Part shown: positions 23,665 through 36,000 of the stretch, in pieces | Position numbering within the stretch: the first letter of the stretch is position 1 | How the letters are laid out: the number at the start of each line of letters is the position of its first letter | Source: Nigrospora sphaerica | Taxonomy: Eukaryota > Ascomycota > Sordariomycetes > Amphisphaeriales > Apiosporaceae | Reading direction: 5' to 3' | NCBI GenBank assembly: GCA_018287875.1 | Contig: JAGVVL010000022.1 | Location: 4,030,001 to 4,094,000 of the forward strand | Length of the DNA stretch: 64,000 nucleotides | Program-made: the position numbers and the translations under genes | Notes under the pieces: generated by a model | What the model was told of the DNA's origin: nothing | What the model saw: only the letters and a program-made list of their open reading frames with translations | Databases searched by the model: none

Positions 23665-25109
23665 ATGAATGCCCCCCCGCCATCGGGTTCTGGCGGTTTC
23701 CCACCCATGGACCTGGCCGTCTCCGACCGCTCCCACAACGCGGGCACCGTTAAGGGCGTCGCCGCCTTCTGCATCGTGATCGCCATCACGGCTACGGCCC
23801 TGCGGATGTATACGCGCTGCTTTCTTCTTAAGCGCGTAGGTGCCGATGACTATATGGCTTTGGCGTCTCTGGCAGGCGTCCTTGCTGTGGCCGGGACTAT
23901 GGTCGAGCATACCAAGTACGGTCTGGGGTCACATATCTGGGACGTGGCGCAAGATCCGAACGGCCTGCAGGATTTTTTCCACGTAAAGCATCCCCTAGCC
24001 CCCCGCAACTCATACGTCTTCGCTGCTGACATTGAAGGCCTCTCCAATAGTTATCCTATGTTGGCATCGTTTTATACAACATCACTCTGCTCTTTATCAA
24101 GCTCAGCCTTGTTCTGCAGTACTACCCTATCATACGGCAGGTTCCACGCTACCACATCGTGTTCTTCACTGTCGCGGCCTTTGTTGTCGCTTGGGCGATC
24201 GGGATGGTGTTTACCGTGATGCTCATCTGCGTACCGACACGAGGCTACTGGGAAAAGTCGGTGCAGGCCAAGTGCCTGCCCGATCAGACAGTGCAATTGG
24301 TCAGCGCCGTTGGCAACATTGTGACCGAAGTAATCTTGCTCGCGTTGCCGCTGCCTGTGGTCTGGAGACTGGGGCTGGCCACGCGACAGAAGGTGGTGCT
24401 GACGGGTCTTTTCTGCCTGGGGTTCTTGGCCGTCGTCATATCCCTGCTGCGCGTTTCTTTTATATTCTCGCCTCACATGCAGACCGACTTGACACACGAT
24501 GCAGTCGCCGTTACGAGCTGGACGCTGGCCGAGATCACCACCGGAACGCTTTGCGCCTCCCTCATTACCTTGCGTCCGCTGGTGAGCCGCGTGCTGCCCG
24601 AGTTCGGCACTGTCCGCACCGCCCTGCGCGCCATGAACCCCGGCGCCTCGCAAAAGCTTGAGTACACCCTGTCAAACCCGTCAACAGCCAAGAGGCGCGG
24701 AGATGGCTACGCCTCAAAGTCGCCTGGCGTGCCCTCGCCTCATCCTGTCGTGCCCAGCCCCCGGACAATCTACGCCGCCGACGCAGGGTCCCCGCACACC
24801 GAAAGCCTCGTGCTGGTCATACAGAGCTACAGCCAGGCGAGCCTGGACAACCGCCGGCTGTCCCGCGACGGCGACGCGGACATGGAGTTTGCGTCCCACG
24901 ATGACCTGGCCGGCCTCCCCGACTACAGCCAGGAGCGCGAGGGTCTGCATTTCGACGCCAACGAGCTCGCGGGCCTGGAACCCGCCGCATCCGTCAAGCC
25001 GCGGTCTACCTCAAGCCGTTCGTCCTTCACCTCATTGGGCTCTCCGCTGGTCACGGAAACCGAGTTAAGATACCCCCCCCAGTCCCACGGCAGAAGCCTA
25101 AGCAATTGA
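23665..25109 (+). CDS. PTH11-like rhodopsin-domain integral membrane protein
   Basis: Two exons, 23665-23982 and 24051-25109 (458 residues). The 68-nt intron has a GTAAAG donor and an AATAG acceptor; splicing joins GLQDFFH to LSYVGIVLYNITLLF, which is the expected loop between helices. Seven hydrophobic helices span about 30-280, including VGADDYMALASLAGVL, FFTVAAFVVAWAIGMVF and VTSWTLAEITTGTLCASLI. The tail (about 300-458) is Ser/Pro-rich. It belongs to the same rhodopsin-like family as the upstream CFEM receptor but has no CFEM domain and no signal peptide. Function is likely plasma-membrane sensing; no ligand can be assigned. Its stop lies 313 nt from the stop of the convergent histidine kinase. 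Confidence 0.9.
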
Positions 25110-25422
25110 GAACGTTTGGCCATGTCTGTATGCGCATGCTGCGCTATTGCCCCCAAGTGACTGCGAGGACGGATGAGCACGGAAGCGTAGTTGCGAAAGC
25201 TTGGTTGGCGTAGTTGGCCGTCGAGGTGTTGAACACCAGAAGAAGCAAATGGACTTGTATTGTTCCAATGCGTCCCATGAATTCCCCGCCACATAATAAG
25301 CATGGCGATAACTACATTAAGTACCGTAACCCCTCCCACCCTCTGGTATGCTCCAAGACGCCAACAAAACGCCAACGCTATGTAACAATTATTGCCCCGG
25401 GACCCAACCACTACCGGGCGTT
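25110..25422. other. Convergent 3' spacer
   Basis: Spacer between the stop codons of the rhodopsin-domain gene and the histidine kinase. No gene or strong structure seen. Confidence 0.6.
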
Positions 25423-28400
25423 TCAGTGGGCATCGGGCATGGGGCTGTCGGGCCTGCCGCCGCCGCCGGGGGCGGTGGTGTGGCCCAGCAGGGACTCGAC
25501 CTTTTTGAGGAGATCGGGGATGCGGAAGGGCTTGGAGACGACATCGTCCATGCCGCTGCGCTTGGCGGCGAGGACCTGCTCGTCGCGGACGTTGGCGGTG
25601 ACGGCGATGACGGGCACGTGGCCGGTGACGGCGCCCTCGGCCTCCATGCGGCGAATGGCGCGCACGCACGTGAGGCCGTCCATGTTGGGCATCTCGAGGT
25701 CCATGAGGACGACCGAGAGACGACGCCCGCCGTGCGGCCGTCGGTAGGTGGTGCTGTCGAGGAAGGCGAGCGCCTCGAGGCCGTCGTTGGCCACGGCGAC
25801 GCCGATGCCGAACTTCTTGAGCTGCTTGACGAGCACCTTCTGGTTCACCAGGTTGTCCTCGACCACGAGGATCTCGAGCTGCTTCGGGTCGAAGGCGGCC
25901 GCGGCCGCGCCCCCGCCCGCCACGTCCTGGCGCTGCGGCGTCACGGGCGCGAATAGACAGCCGCCGCCCGTCAGCGACCGTTCGATGGGCGTCAGGCTGG
26001 CCCCCGTGTCCGCCGTGGCCGCCGAGGACCGTCGGGCCTTGATGTAAAAGGAAAACATGCTGCCCGCGCCGGCCTCGGACGATACACCGATCTGACCGCC
26101 GTGAAGCTCGGCGAGCTGCCGGCAAATGAAGAGACCGAGCCCGCTGCCACCGTACTGCGCATGCGTGCGCGGCGACGCTTGTGAGAAGCGCATGAACAAA
26201 ACTTTGACCTCTTCCGGGGTGAGGCCGCAGCCAGTGTCCTGCACCAGGAACCGGAGGTAGAGAACTTTCCCCTCGCCCCAGTCCTCCCCAACGGCAACTG
26301 CATGGTTGTTGTTCTTGGCCTGGATATAACCAAAACCAGGCATATCGTTATCCAGAGGCGGGTTGCGAGATGCGGCGACGGAGACCGTTATCACACGCTT
26401 GTCGGAGGAGGCCGTGAATTTTATGGCATTGGTAATGAGATTGATCAGGATCTGAAGCACTCGGCTGGGGTCAAAGGTGACCCAGTCAGCTTGGAGTGTG
26501 TCGAGAGAAGGATCTATGACGCGAACCATCTCGATGTCCTTGGCCTGTAGTTCCGGCTCAAACATCTTAACAGCACGCTTGAGCACATCTGAAGGCTGAG
26601 CAGGCGTCGGCGTTATGATCAGCAGGTTCGAATCCAGCTTGGACACTGTGAGAATGTCGTCGACGATGGACTTCTGGTGCTGCACACAGAGAGAGATGGT
26701 ACGCGCCGCATCCAAGCAGCTCTCCACGTCGGCCGAAAATGGCTGGTTATCCTCGGTCCGATGTTTCTCGAGAGTGGATAAAATGTCATCGGCACACTGA
26801 AGAATGGCACTCAGGGGGTTCCGCATCTCGTGTGAAGTGATGTCGATGAATTCGTTCTGTTGCCGTCGTGTTTCCTCGGCTTCCTGGAGCCGACGGTTTT
26901 GAAGGCCCTGGGCCCATTTCAGGTGGGAGATATCAGTAATTGATCCCATAATGGACCTCACCGAGCCGTCCACCGATAGTTCAGGCTGAGCAGTGACCAG
27001 CACCCAGTACTCAATAGCTTCGCCGTGGAGGTCGACAGGTTGGACGTCGACCTTCTTGAGCCGGAGCTCGCTGGACCAGGCCTGCCGGTCCTCTAACATT
27101 TGCTTCCAACCCCGCTCCATGGTCTCTCGGCAGGAGTCTTCGATCTGCTCCATCCAGGCCATCTCGTATAACTCCTCTCGTGGATGACCAGTCATCTCGA
27201 AGTACCGATCATTCGCCTCCCGTAGTACACCGTCCGGGTCCACCAGAAACATACCCAAAGGCGACATTTCCGTCATGCGCCGCAGTCGACTCGTCTGCAA
27301 AGCCAGCTGCTGGGAGAGGTGTTCCTGTTCGAGGGCGGCGGCCTCGGCCACATCGCGGTTTCGGCGGACTTCCTCTTCGTAGAGCATAAAGGAGGCCAAG
27401 GACGTCGCAAGCTGCCGGTGTAACAGGCTTGTGAAGGCCTTGTAGCCATGGTCGTAATGGCGTCTGGGGTTGACGCCCAGCAGTAAAAAGGCCAGAACCA
27501 TGTCCCCGTTGGTTGGACGTACCGGCAGGACGATGGCTTTGGTGCAGGGATCACCGAAACCCCGGAACGCGATACCCTCGAGAAGTTCCTCAGGAAGGCT
27601 GCCGTCGCGGGTGTGTAGTAACAAGGGCTCCCTTGTTCTCATGGCTTCTCGGAATGCCGGGATGAAGCCTTCGCGGCTCCGCTTGAGGTCGACCTGCTTG
27701 AGGGCCGCAGGGTGCCCTTCAGGGACGCCAATCGCGCCCTCGAAGTGACACGACTTCAGGGATATGGTGCTTCCCGAAGAAATGGACGCCTGGTCGATGT
27801 CATCGCTATCTCCCACGGAATACAAAATTGCAAACGGGACGTCGAAATGATTATCGGTGAGGCTCTCGATTAGGAGCCTCCAGAATTGCTTGATGGTTTG
27901 CGCACGCGACAGCGTCTCGCCCACGCGGTTGATTGTCCGCATTCTGCGATGGCTCAGCACCGACTGCGTAGTTTCAAAGGGCGCGTTGTAAAAGCCAAGA
28001 ATGCGATCGGTTCCGCCGTACAAGGGTGTCCACGACCACGAATAAAAGGTCTCCTCAAGCAAGCCGAAGCGCTCAATGGGCAGGTAGTCGTCGTCTTTCC
28101 GAATGGATATGCCGGTACGGGCGCATTCGGCAAAGACAGGAGCCAAGTCATCCCATGTTTCGGAAAAGGGCCCCGAGAAACCGGTTCCCATGAGCGAGGG
28201 ATGTTTGTTGCCAGCCACCTCACGCGCGTAGGCTTCGTTGTACATCATGGTCAGATCGCTGCCCCAGAAAAGTGCGCTGGGGTGTGGGTTCGACATGACC
28301 AGGTTGACGGTCTGGCGGAACTCGGGCGACCATTTGTGCATCGGCCCCAGGGGCGTCGTCTCCCAGTTGACGCTTCGCGCAAATTGGAGATGGGCCGACA

Positions 28401-29136
28401 GGATGCCTTTCGGCTTCGGCACTGTCCAGTCGGCAACGGCCTTCTCGGGAGCCGCCAAGTAGAGCTTTTTGCTTTGGGTCGACCCGGTTTTGTCGGAGCT
28501 GGTGCTGGAGGGCTTGGCATTGGTGCGCTCGCGCGTGTTGGAGACAAGGGTTGAGCTCTTGTCCGTCATGTGCAACGAGGGCGACCGCTGCCGCTGGAGG
28601 CCCAGGCCGGCGTCGGGCGACTTGGAGACGTCGGACAGGTCGCGCGCGGGAACGGTGGTGCTGAACAGGTTGCCGCTGATGAGCCGCCACCTCTGCCGCA
28701 CCGTCGATCCGGTCCACAGCATATTGTGGAACACGTGCGACAAGGGGAAAACGTCCCTCTGGTTGTCGAACTTGCTCACGCCCGTGGCCCAGACGTTGAA
28801 ATCGGCGTAGGCCTGGGACTGGAGGGGATCCTGGCCCACCACACCGCGGACGGCGTCGTAGAGCGGCTCGTGCAGACGAAGGGCGCTGTTGGCGAATATG
28901 GGGGCAATGGGGACGGCGCGGAAGGCGATGGACTCGTCGGGGTCCAGGTCGATGACGAAGGTCGGGCGGGCGTCGTTCTCCAGCACCTCGGTGATGCAGA
29001 CGGAGCTGTCGAGCTCTTTCAGCGCGCTGGTTCCGTTCGCGACCCGCTCGGGCTCGCGCGCCACGCCGCCATGGACAGCTTCGGTGCCGGGCGGAACATC
29101 GAAGCCAATCTGTGTCATGTTCACGGCGGAAAGCAT
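25423..29136 (-). CDS. Fungal hybrid sensor histidine kinase
   Basis: Intronless, 1237 residues from the ATG at 29136; a second ATG six codons later is also possible. Domain order: unassigned N-terminus (1-240), PAS-like sensor region (about 245-390, ETTPLGPMHKW), GAF-like linker (about 400-590), PAS (about 620-745, GVLREANDRYFEMTGHP), HisKA with the phospho-accepting His769 (DITSHEMRNPLSAIL), HATPase with N-box LINLITNAIKFT near 900 and G-boxes DTGCGL and GGSGLGLFI near 1000, and a receiver domain with Asp1146 (VVLMDLEMPNMDG) and the conserved Lys in SKPF. It should autophosphorylate, pass phosphate to its own receiver, then to an Hpt protein and response regulator, as in the HOG-type phosphorelay. 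The lack of TM helices suggests a cytosolic sensor. The stimulus is not readable. Confidence 0.95.
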   Translation of the reverse strand: MLSAVNMTQIGFDVPPGTEAVHGGVAREPERVANGTSALKELDSSVCITEVLENDARPTFVIDLDPDESIAFRAVPIAPIFANSALRLHEPLYDAVRGVVGQDPLQSQAYADFNVWATGVSKFDNQRDVFPLSHVFHNMLWTGSTVRQRWRLISGNLFSTTVPARDLSDVSKSPDAGLGLQRQRSPSLHMTDKSSTLVSNTRERTNAKPSSTSSDKTGSTQSKKLYLAAPEKAVADWTVPKPKGILSAHLQFARSVNWETTPLGPMHKWSPEFRQTVNLVMSNPHPSALFWGSDLTMMYNEAYAREVAGNKHPSLMGTGFSGPFSETWDDLAPVFAECARTGISIRKDDDYLPIERFGLLEETFYSWSWTPLYGGTDRILGFYNAPFETTQSVLSHRRMRTINRVGETLSRAQTIKQFWRLLIESLTDNHFDVPFAILYSVGDSDDIDQASISSGSTISLKSCHFEGAIGVPEGHPAALKQVDLKRSREGFIPAFREAMRTREPLLLHTRDGSLPEELLEGIAFRGFGDPCTKAIVLPVRPTNGDMVLAFLLLGVNPRRHYDHGYKAFTSLLHRQLATSLASFMLYEEEVRRNRDVAEAAALEQEHLSQQLALQTSRLRRMTEMSPLGMFLVDPDGVLREANDRYFEMTGHPREELYEMAWMEQIEDSCRETMERGWKQMLEDRQAWSSELRLKKVDVQPVDLHGEAIEYWVLVTAQPELSVDGSVRSIMGSITDISHLKWAQGLQNRRLQEAEETRRQQNEFIDITSHEMRNPLSAILQCADDILSTLEKHRTEDNQPFSADVESCLDAARTISLCVQHQKSIVDDILTVSKLDSNLLIITPTPAQPSDVLKRAVKMFEPELQAKDIEMVRVIDPSLDTLQADWVTFDPSRVLQILINLITNAIKFTASSDKRVITVSVAASRNPPLDNDMPGFGYIQAKNNNHAVAVGEDWGEGKVLYLRFLVQDTGCGLTPEEVKVLFMRFSQASPRTHAQYGGSGLGLFICRQLAELHGGQIGVSSEAGAGSMFSFYIKARRSSAATADTGASLTPIERSLTGGGCLFAPVTPQRQDVAGGGAAAAAFDPKQLEILVVEDNLVNQKVLVKQLKKFGIGVAVANDGLEALAFLDSTTYRRPHGGRRLSVVLMDLEMPNMDGLTCVRAIRRMEAEGAVTGHVPVIAVTANVRDEQVLAAKRSGMDDVVSKPFRIPDLLKKVESLLGHTTAPGGGGRPDSPMPDAH

Positions 29137-30466
29137 TGCCTCAGGGCGCCAAAAGCGCCGAGATGCTCATGTCGCGGCGGACGCTGGCCGCGGAGGGGGG
29201 CGGCCGAGGACGGGAAGGCTATAACGCAAGTATATGCGGGTTGGCAGAGGCGATGGGGGGGGGGGGGGGGGAGAGGAGCCAAAATGGAACCGGCAGCGAG
29301 GGAAGGAATCGCCGGTGTCGACGTGGAGAAGCGCAGATCAACCGGGATCTAGTGGAAGAGCAGGTGACGGGGTGATCATGTGAACGAGACGGTAAAAGAG
29401 ACAGCACAAGGCGAATCAGTGGGACGTATGGGCGATAATTGCAAGTACGGAGCACGAACGCGATGGGAAGGCATTCGGTAGGTACCTTCCGGGGCTTCGA
29501 CAAGCGACGGGCCACACGCAACTATGCATTCATTTTGCACACAACTGGTCCAAGACTAATGCCATCCAAGATACGTAGCCCCGGTAGGCACTAGGTCATC
29601 ACTGTATGCCCCTAATAAGTTTCCGCGGCTGAAGGGCAATTATCGAATGGCTCGGCTGGAGACGCAGACATGGCATCTGGGCATTGCCGGGGTGCCCCTG
29701 ATGACTGCATCTGCCGCGACCGCCCCTGTGTGCGTTCTGGCCCCCTCTGTATGCTCGTTTCAGCGCGAGGAGCCGGTGTCCTGGCGTATCAATGACCTCA
29801 ACTCAATCACGATCCACCCCCCGGATCAGCGATCCTCCCGCGGGATCCGTGGATGGAACCAATGCCTCCTCCCCAAAAGGCATGGCCTCAAACTGCCCCA
29901 GGGGCAATATGTGTAATTAGGTAAGCTCGGGTGCCGTTGCTATGGATCCAGAATTCGATAGCGCCCCGCTCGGTACGGGTTCGTAATGAGCAACCCGGGG
30001 ATGTGAATTTGCAGCAGCAGGTAATCGCCCGTCCGCGTTTGCTTTTTCTGCAACCAAAAAAAGTGGGTGTGAACGAGCATGTTAATATGGATATGTATGG
30101 CCCGTTTGACGGAATGCCCGAACGCTCATCGTGCCGAACACCAATGCGGGTCGTCTGACCATTACATCCGGCATGCCTGGCTGCATGCAGATAAAAGACC
30201 GACCTCTCCACCCCCGCGCGAGTCAATGCCGGCGGCAAGCGGTGGCCTAGCTTGCCTGACATCCAGCGTGGCGAGTCCATGCGTCTGGAAAAACCCGCGC
30301 TCATAAGCTTTGGTCCTGATCTGAGGGCCCGAAGCCAATACCGGGGTTTTCTGTTCTAAACTTCAACTGATGGGATGGTAACCCGGCCCGTCCATGTCCT
30401 TGTAACCGGGGTCGTCACGCAGTCTGATAGCTAGGGCCCCCCTTGCGGCGGTAGTTTTTTTTTTTT
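29137..30466. other. Spacer upstream of histidine kinase
   Basis: Probable promoter and 5' leader of the histidine kinase (leftward) and 3' flank of the small protein gene. It contains a run of 17 G at 29255-29271. No gene supported. Confidence 0.55.
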
Positions 30467-30874
30467 CTAGAACCTGTCCTTGTCCTTGACGGGAATGTCG
30501 CTGCCTGTTGTCTTCTTGTACTGGTCGCGGATGAAATCCGAGATCTGCTCGTCCTTGGCCTGCTCGACGGCGCTCTCGTTGTCCTGCGGGCCCTGGCCCA
30601 GAACATGCTGCTGCACAAAGTCGACGCCTAATGCCGGCAACGGGGTTTTTCATCGCCTTGGTCAGCCTCGGGCTGCGTGAAAGCAAAGACGCAGGAGGGG
30701 AGAGAGTCACGTACCCTTGTCCAGGGCATCCTCGTTCTTCTCGCTCTCGCGGCCGCCGCCCGCCATGCCGTTAAGCTTGTCCATGAAGCCGCCGCCGCTG
30801 GAGTTTTGCTCCTGGGGCTCGACCGTCTTCTGGCCCTCCTCCTTGTTGCCCGTGAGCTTGTTGACGAAATCCAT
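30467..30874 (-). CDS. Small hydrophilic protein, 106 residues
   Basis: Two exons, 30874-30715 and 30627-30467, joined across an 87-nt intron (GTACGT..TTAG) that splits a Gly codon; total 107 codons. The protein begins MDFVNKLTGNKEEGQ, has a Gly-rich middle (GGGFMDKLNGMAGGG) and a charged second half containing GPQDNESAVEQAKDEQIS and ends PVKDKDRF. There is no signal peptide and no membrane segment. From memory, short proteins with this layout occur in many filamentous ascomycetes and are mostly annotated as hypothetical; I cannot name a function. The clean splice solution and conserved-looking C-terminal block make it a real gene rather than a chance frame. Confidence 0.82.
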
Positions 30875-33081
30875 GGTGACTAGGCTACGGGGTGTGCGTG
30901 CGCGGGAGGGTATTGGGTGTTGCGAATAGTGTGTGCGTTTGTGGTCTGATGGATGAATAGAAGGATCCGCCCGTCGGGAAGAAGGAGAGGGTGGTGGTAT
31001 TTTAATATGCTACCATGGTCCTGGGTATGCCAGCCTACGACTGTTTGCTGGGAATGAGGGGAGGGGGAGCTGAAAAACGACAAAGCTGTCTCGTTGGCGG
31101 CGGCTTCCCGAATGATGTCACGCTGGCCCATCGATTGCTACCCCGCCCGGCGCTTGCCCGTAAGCCCCTTGCGGGCTGGTCGATTCGACCTGGAAATCAA
31201 GGCATTTGTGAAGCGCAAGGCTGCACAAGATCGCGATGCTGTGACGGGTCCAGCATCTGCACGCCTATTGTGCACCGCCACGTTCGTTCGCTCGTCACTA
31301 TTTCTATCACTAGATTTCCCCGTCGTATATGATTGGTGGCCACCTGCCAATTTGCACTCCATGCTGTCTCAAACCGGAACCTGCCGGTATTCAGCTCGAA
31401 GCCCGATCCACAGGCGTCAGTTCGGGGAGCAGTGCCGAGGTACGCAAGCGGAAATAAAGACCTACAATACATAAGCAGCACGTGGGGGGAGTAGGGGAGG
31501 GAAAGCCGGTGCGGGTCGTAAATGAGAAGGGTCCATCCCTCCCCGCGGATAACGGGAGTGGAAACTTGAGGGGTTCCGAACAGGCGTGTCGACATGCCAT
31601 AGCCAGCACTGTCCAGTATGGAGCGTACGAAGTATACACGAGGTAAGTAGATATTTTACTTTTGCTTCTTGTAGGGCGAAGCAGGCATAGCTTCCTCTCA
31701 AGTCGGCAACGTACCGTGCGGCGGCGGAACTATGCCTACATAGACCCAACCTCGCCGAGTAGACGCCTGGACCGCTCTCTTCAATTCTCCCTGCATGCCC
31801 AGAGCGTACGGTGGTGTTTAGGACTCTGCGACTGTCGGCCGTTCCAGCTGCCGCCGTCTGATGACGCTGACGCGAGACGGGAAGAGAACCTTGCCTTTCT
31901 AAAAAAGAAAGACGGGACTGATGGGAAACAACACGGCCTTTGCGTTTTCCTGCGCCCATCACTAACACGCGCGCATCTTTCGGTTACCGTCCCATGCCCT
32001 CGTAAAAGTAAACTTATCGCCTCATCTTCTGATTGTCCCATTTATCTTATCTTGCCTCTCCGCTTTGGCCTCCCCCACAGAAACCCTCCTCCGTCCCATG
32101 AGCCATGCCCGAAGCCTACATGCCCCCCCCCCCCCGCCCCGGGGGCCGGGGGCCGGGCATGCACGCGCTTCTCGCAAAGATGAGAATGACCGAGGGACCT
32201 GTTGCTACACCGCCGCGACTTCGCAGGAGAAGGAAAAGGGACGGAGTGTAACCCAGCGTGATCGGGATCCGTTCCCGGCCAGGTTTCCCCTTGCGAGACC
32301 CCTCCCCATCCCCTTCATCTCGGGTCGCCCACTCGGCCGATCTCCCTTCCCTTTTTGGCCTTTTCCATTTTTCCAGACGCGGCCGGGTCGCTGATGAAGG
32401 AGCCCTCCGCCAGCAGACCCGCCTCCATTGCCCTCTCGCCGGATTGCTCTTCCTTCCAGCAATATCTGCGATTCGGAGGGCCCCCTCACTCTTCCTTCCC
32501 CTCGTCTACATCTATGCCCTCGGCGCCGGACCGATGTCCATATAGGTTTTAACCTTGGTGCTCCTGTTTCCTGTCTGTGGCGTGCTCTCACCTATGGCCA
32601 AACGACGTGGTCCAGGTCAGGGGTTGAACTGATAGGCGCCAATCCTAGTGTGCCAACTTGTGGACGCATGCGCCTGCCGTCGATGGTATCAATTATTCCT
32701 TCTCCGATTACGAGTTGCATGTCTCGGTGCTGCATAGGGCTCCTACTTCACCAGGGCCTGAAAAGCGGCGTACGCTGATGTTTTAGGGACTAGAAGGCTA
32801 GTTGGTCCAAGAAGCCCCCGACTTTCAGGCTACACTGGTGTCACTGCTGACGCCTCCGGACTGGCCTACGACTAGATCATGGTAGGCATTACTTCAGGCT
32901 TTGGGTAGGACTTGCTGAGGCAAGGGGTGGAATACCACAGTTTGCCTCTGAGAGGTCGATGACGATCAGCTCGTGACAATCTTCCTGTATTAAATCAATT
33001 GCGCTTTTAAAACTCCCACTTTCGTCCTTGTTTACATGCCCAACAGGATCGCTTGGCCGAGTCCACTACATCACCAGTTGT
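30875..33081. other. Spacer, 2.2 kb
   Basis: Upstream region of the small protein gene and 3' flank of LYS2. Frames present are short and unlike known proteins. A 14-C run lies near 32.12 kb. Nothing else seen. Confidence 0.55.
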
Positions 33082-36000
33082 CTAAGCAGTACCGCCACCC
33101 CGCCCGCCAACGGCCTGGGCTTCGACGGCGATCTCGGGCAACGGCCGGCCCTTCTCGGTCGGCGGCGGAATGAACTTGATCTTGGTCAGGTAGCCGAGGT
33201 ACTTGCCCACTTCGTCACGACCAATGCCGTAGCCAAAGCTCTCGTCGACGCCGGTCCACTTTTCGGCGTCGGCCTTGAGCACGGCCTGGGCGTTCCGGTC
33301 GTCCAGCTCGGGCGCGCGCGTGTTGGCGGGCAGGTCGTTCATGCAGAAGTGGAAGAGCGGCATGAGAGCGTGTTGCTCCTGGTCCTTCTCGACGGTGCCG
33401 GCCGAGACGAACTTCTCGAGCTCAGACTTCCATTCGTCGTAGCTGATTTCGGGCGCCTTGTAGCCATAGTACTCAAGGATGGACAGGTATTCGTTCATGC
33501 GCAGTCGCGGGTGCGCCGTAACGTGAACCACATGCACTCCGCCCGGGATGGGGTTCAGCGCAGCAGCGACGACGACGCGGGAAACGTGGTTGACGGGGAC
33601 GGCGTTGACCGTGTTGACAATGCGCGGGCGCGCGGCAAGCTGCACACAGCCCTTCAGTATTCGCACCAGGAAGTCATCCGTGTTGCAGACGCCCGTGGCC
33701 ATGTCGCCCAGAATGTATCCCGGCCGCACGACGGAGCCAGAAAGACCGCGCTTGCCAGCTTCGCGAGTGAGCTGCTCAGATACCCATTTGGTCTGCCCGT
33801 AGCCAGTGCCCAAGCCACGACGGGAGCCGAGCATGTCATCGCTCTCGTATACGGCCCCCTGGCCGGAGCTCGTTTGCGTGTCGGACAGCTTGATGTAGTG
33901 GTCCGTGTCGAGGACACTGGTTGAGCTGACAAAGGTGAAGGTCTTCGGCTTTCCCTCGTTGCAGAGCGCCATCGCGTCGACGGTGGACATGACATTGGCC
34001 GTCATCATATCCTTGTATCCCTTCACCCAGTGCACCGTGGCGCCGTTGTGGATGACCATGTCAACCTCCCTGGTGAGCATCTGCCAGGAGGCCTCGTCGA
34101 CGCCCAGCTTGGGCTTCGACAGGTCGCCAATCACACAGCTCAACCGGCTAGTCCACTCATCCTTCCACAAGCCATATGCGCCCAATGAGCTGCGGAGTCG
34201 GTCCAGTGCGGCGGCATTGTCCTTGACACCACGGACGTGGGCGATGAGTCGGATGCTACGACTTGTGCGATCGAGAACGTCCTTGATGAGATAAGAGCCC
34301 AAGAAACCTGTGGCACCCGTCAAGAAGATGGTCAGCTGTTCGGCGGTATCCAGGGCCTTCAAATCGGCAGTCTGGTATTTCTCGGGCAGTTTGGCTACCA
34401 GCTCGTCCAGCGACTTGGCATAGACAGGATCACCCTCTTCAACCTCCTCTGTAGCGGCGCCGTCGGCTTGCTGCTGTCGCTTGTCGACTTGTGCGCTGAA
34501 ATCCGCCAGGCTGGAGAACTCGTACAGTTTGTTGATGCTGATATCCGCGCCCAACACCTTTCTGATGTCCAGCAGCAGCTGCTGAGCGAGCAGACTGTGG
34601 CCACCAAGGTCGAAGAAGTTGTCTTCGGGTCGAATGGTCTTGGGGTTGAGACCGCGGATGATGTCGGCCCATTTCTGGGCCACCTTTCGCTCTGTCTCCG
34701 TGAGCGACTCCCAGCTCTTCAGGTCTTCCTCCGAGGCGTCTTCAACGCGCTCAGCCACATCGGGGAAGGGCAGGTTAGGCTTGTCCACCTTGCCGTTCGG
34801 GTTGAGGGGCAGCTTGTTGAGAACAATGTAGTGTGTCGGTACGGCGTAGGCAGGCAGCCGCGTCTTCAAATGATCTCGCACCTCCTTCTCAATCATACGT
34901 GCCGCCTTCGAGTAATAAACGACAGGGCCAATCTCCATGCCGTCCTCCTCAACCTCCTTGAGCTTTTGTTCAACATCATTGACCTTTTCGGCGAGGAAAC
35001 GGCGCCATTGGGGCGTCTCCAGTACCACGTAGCTGACCAAAGTTTGCTCCTCGTTACGGTTCCTTCGGACAAGCGTCTTGCAGTCGCGGATGAGGGCATT
35101 CTGGCTCAGGTTGCTGTCGATCTCATTCAGCTCGATTCGGAAGCCTCGGATCTTGACCTGGTCGTCGGCGCGGCCACTGCATTCCACATCTCCGGACTCG
35201 AGGTAGCGCCCAAGGTCTCCTGTGCGGTACATCCGGTCCCGAGGACCCACGTAATACTTCCTCCAAGGCTCATCCTTGGCGTTCTGCTTGTCCATCTCGA
35301 TCCACTTAGCCTCGTCAACGAACCAGTTCGTCACGAACTTTTCTTGGTTCTTGACGGGATCTCCCAGGTAACCCTCGGCGAGGCCGGCGGCTCGGACAAA
35401 GATCTCGCCCGTCTCGCCGATGCCACACAGCTTGGACCTGTCTTCTGTGTTGACAATGAGCAGCTGGACGTTCAGCATGCCCTTCCCGGCAGGAATCGTG
35501 TCCTTCGCGAGCTTGTCCAGAAAGTCGGGGTCCTCAGCTCTGCTGGGAACCTCGTAGTAGCTAACGGCTCTCTGTGTCTCGGTGGAGCCAAACATGTTCT
35601 GGATGTTAGCATTCACGGCAAGCCTCCTCAGAGCGCGGCAGTCTCGGGTGGTGAGAACATCACCGACAAAGAAGGCCTGCTTCAGACTGGGGAACTCGGC
35701 GGTGGCACCACCCACGAGAATTTGGCCCATGGCCGGGGTCAAATGCGTCACAGTAGGCTCGAATTCGCGGAACCATTCAGCAAGCTTTTCATGCTGAATA
35801 TCTTCCTTGGCAGGCACGAGCAGCTGAGCGCCCAGAAACAGCGGGGTGAAAATATCACGTTGGATGGGGTCGTGGGCCAGACCCGAAAGCATGGTAAACT
35901 TGCTCTCCGACGAGAGATTGAAGCGCTCGGCCATCCAGGGGAAGTAGCGGGTCAAGCTGTAGTGGCGGCCCAGGACGCCCTTGGGCCGGCCCTCGCTGCC

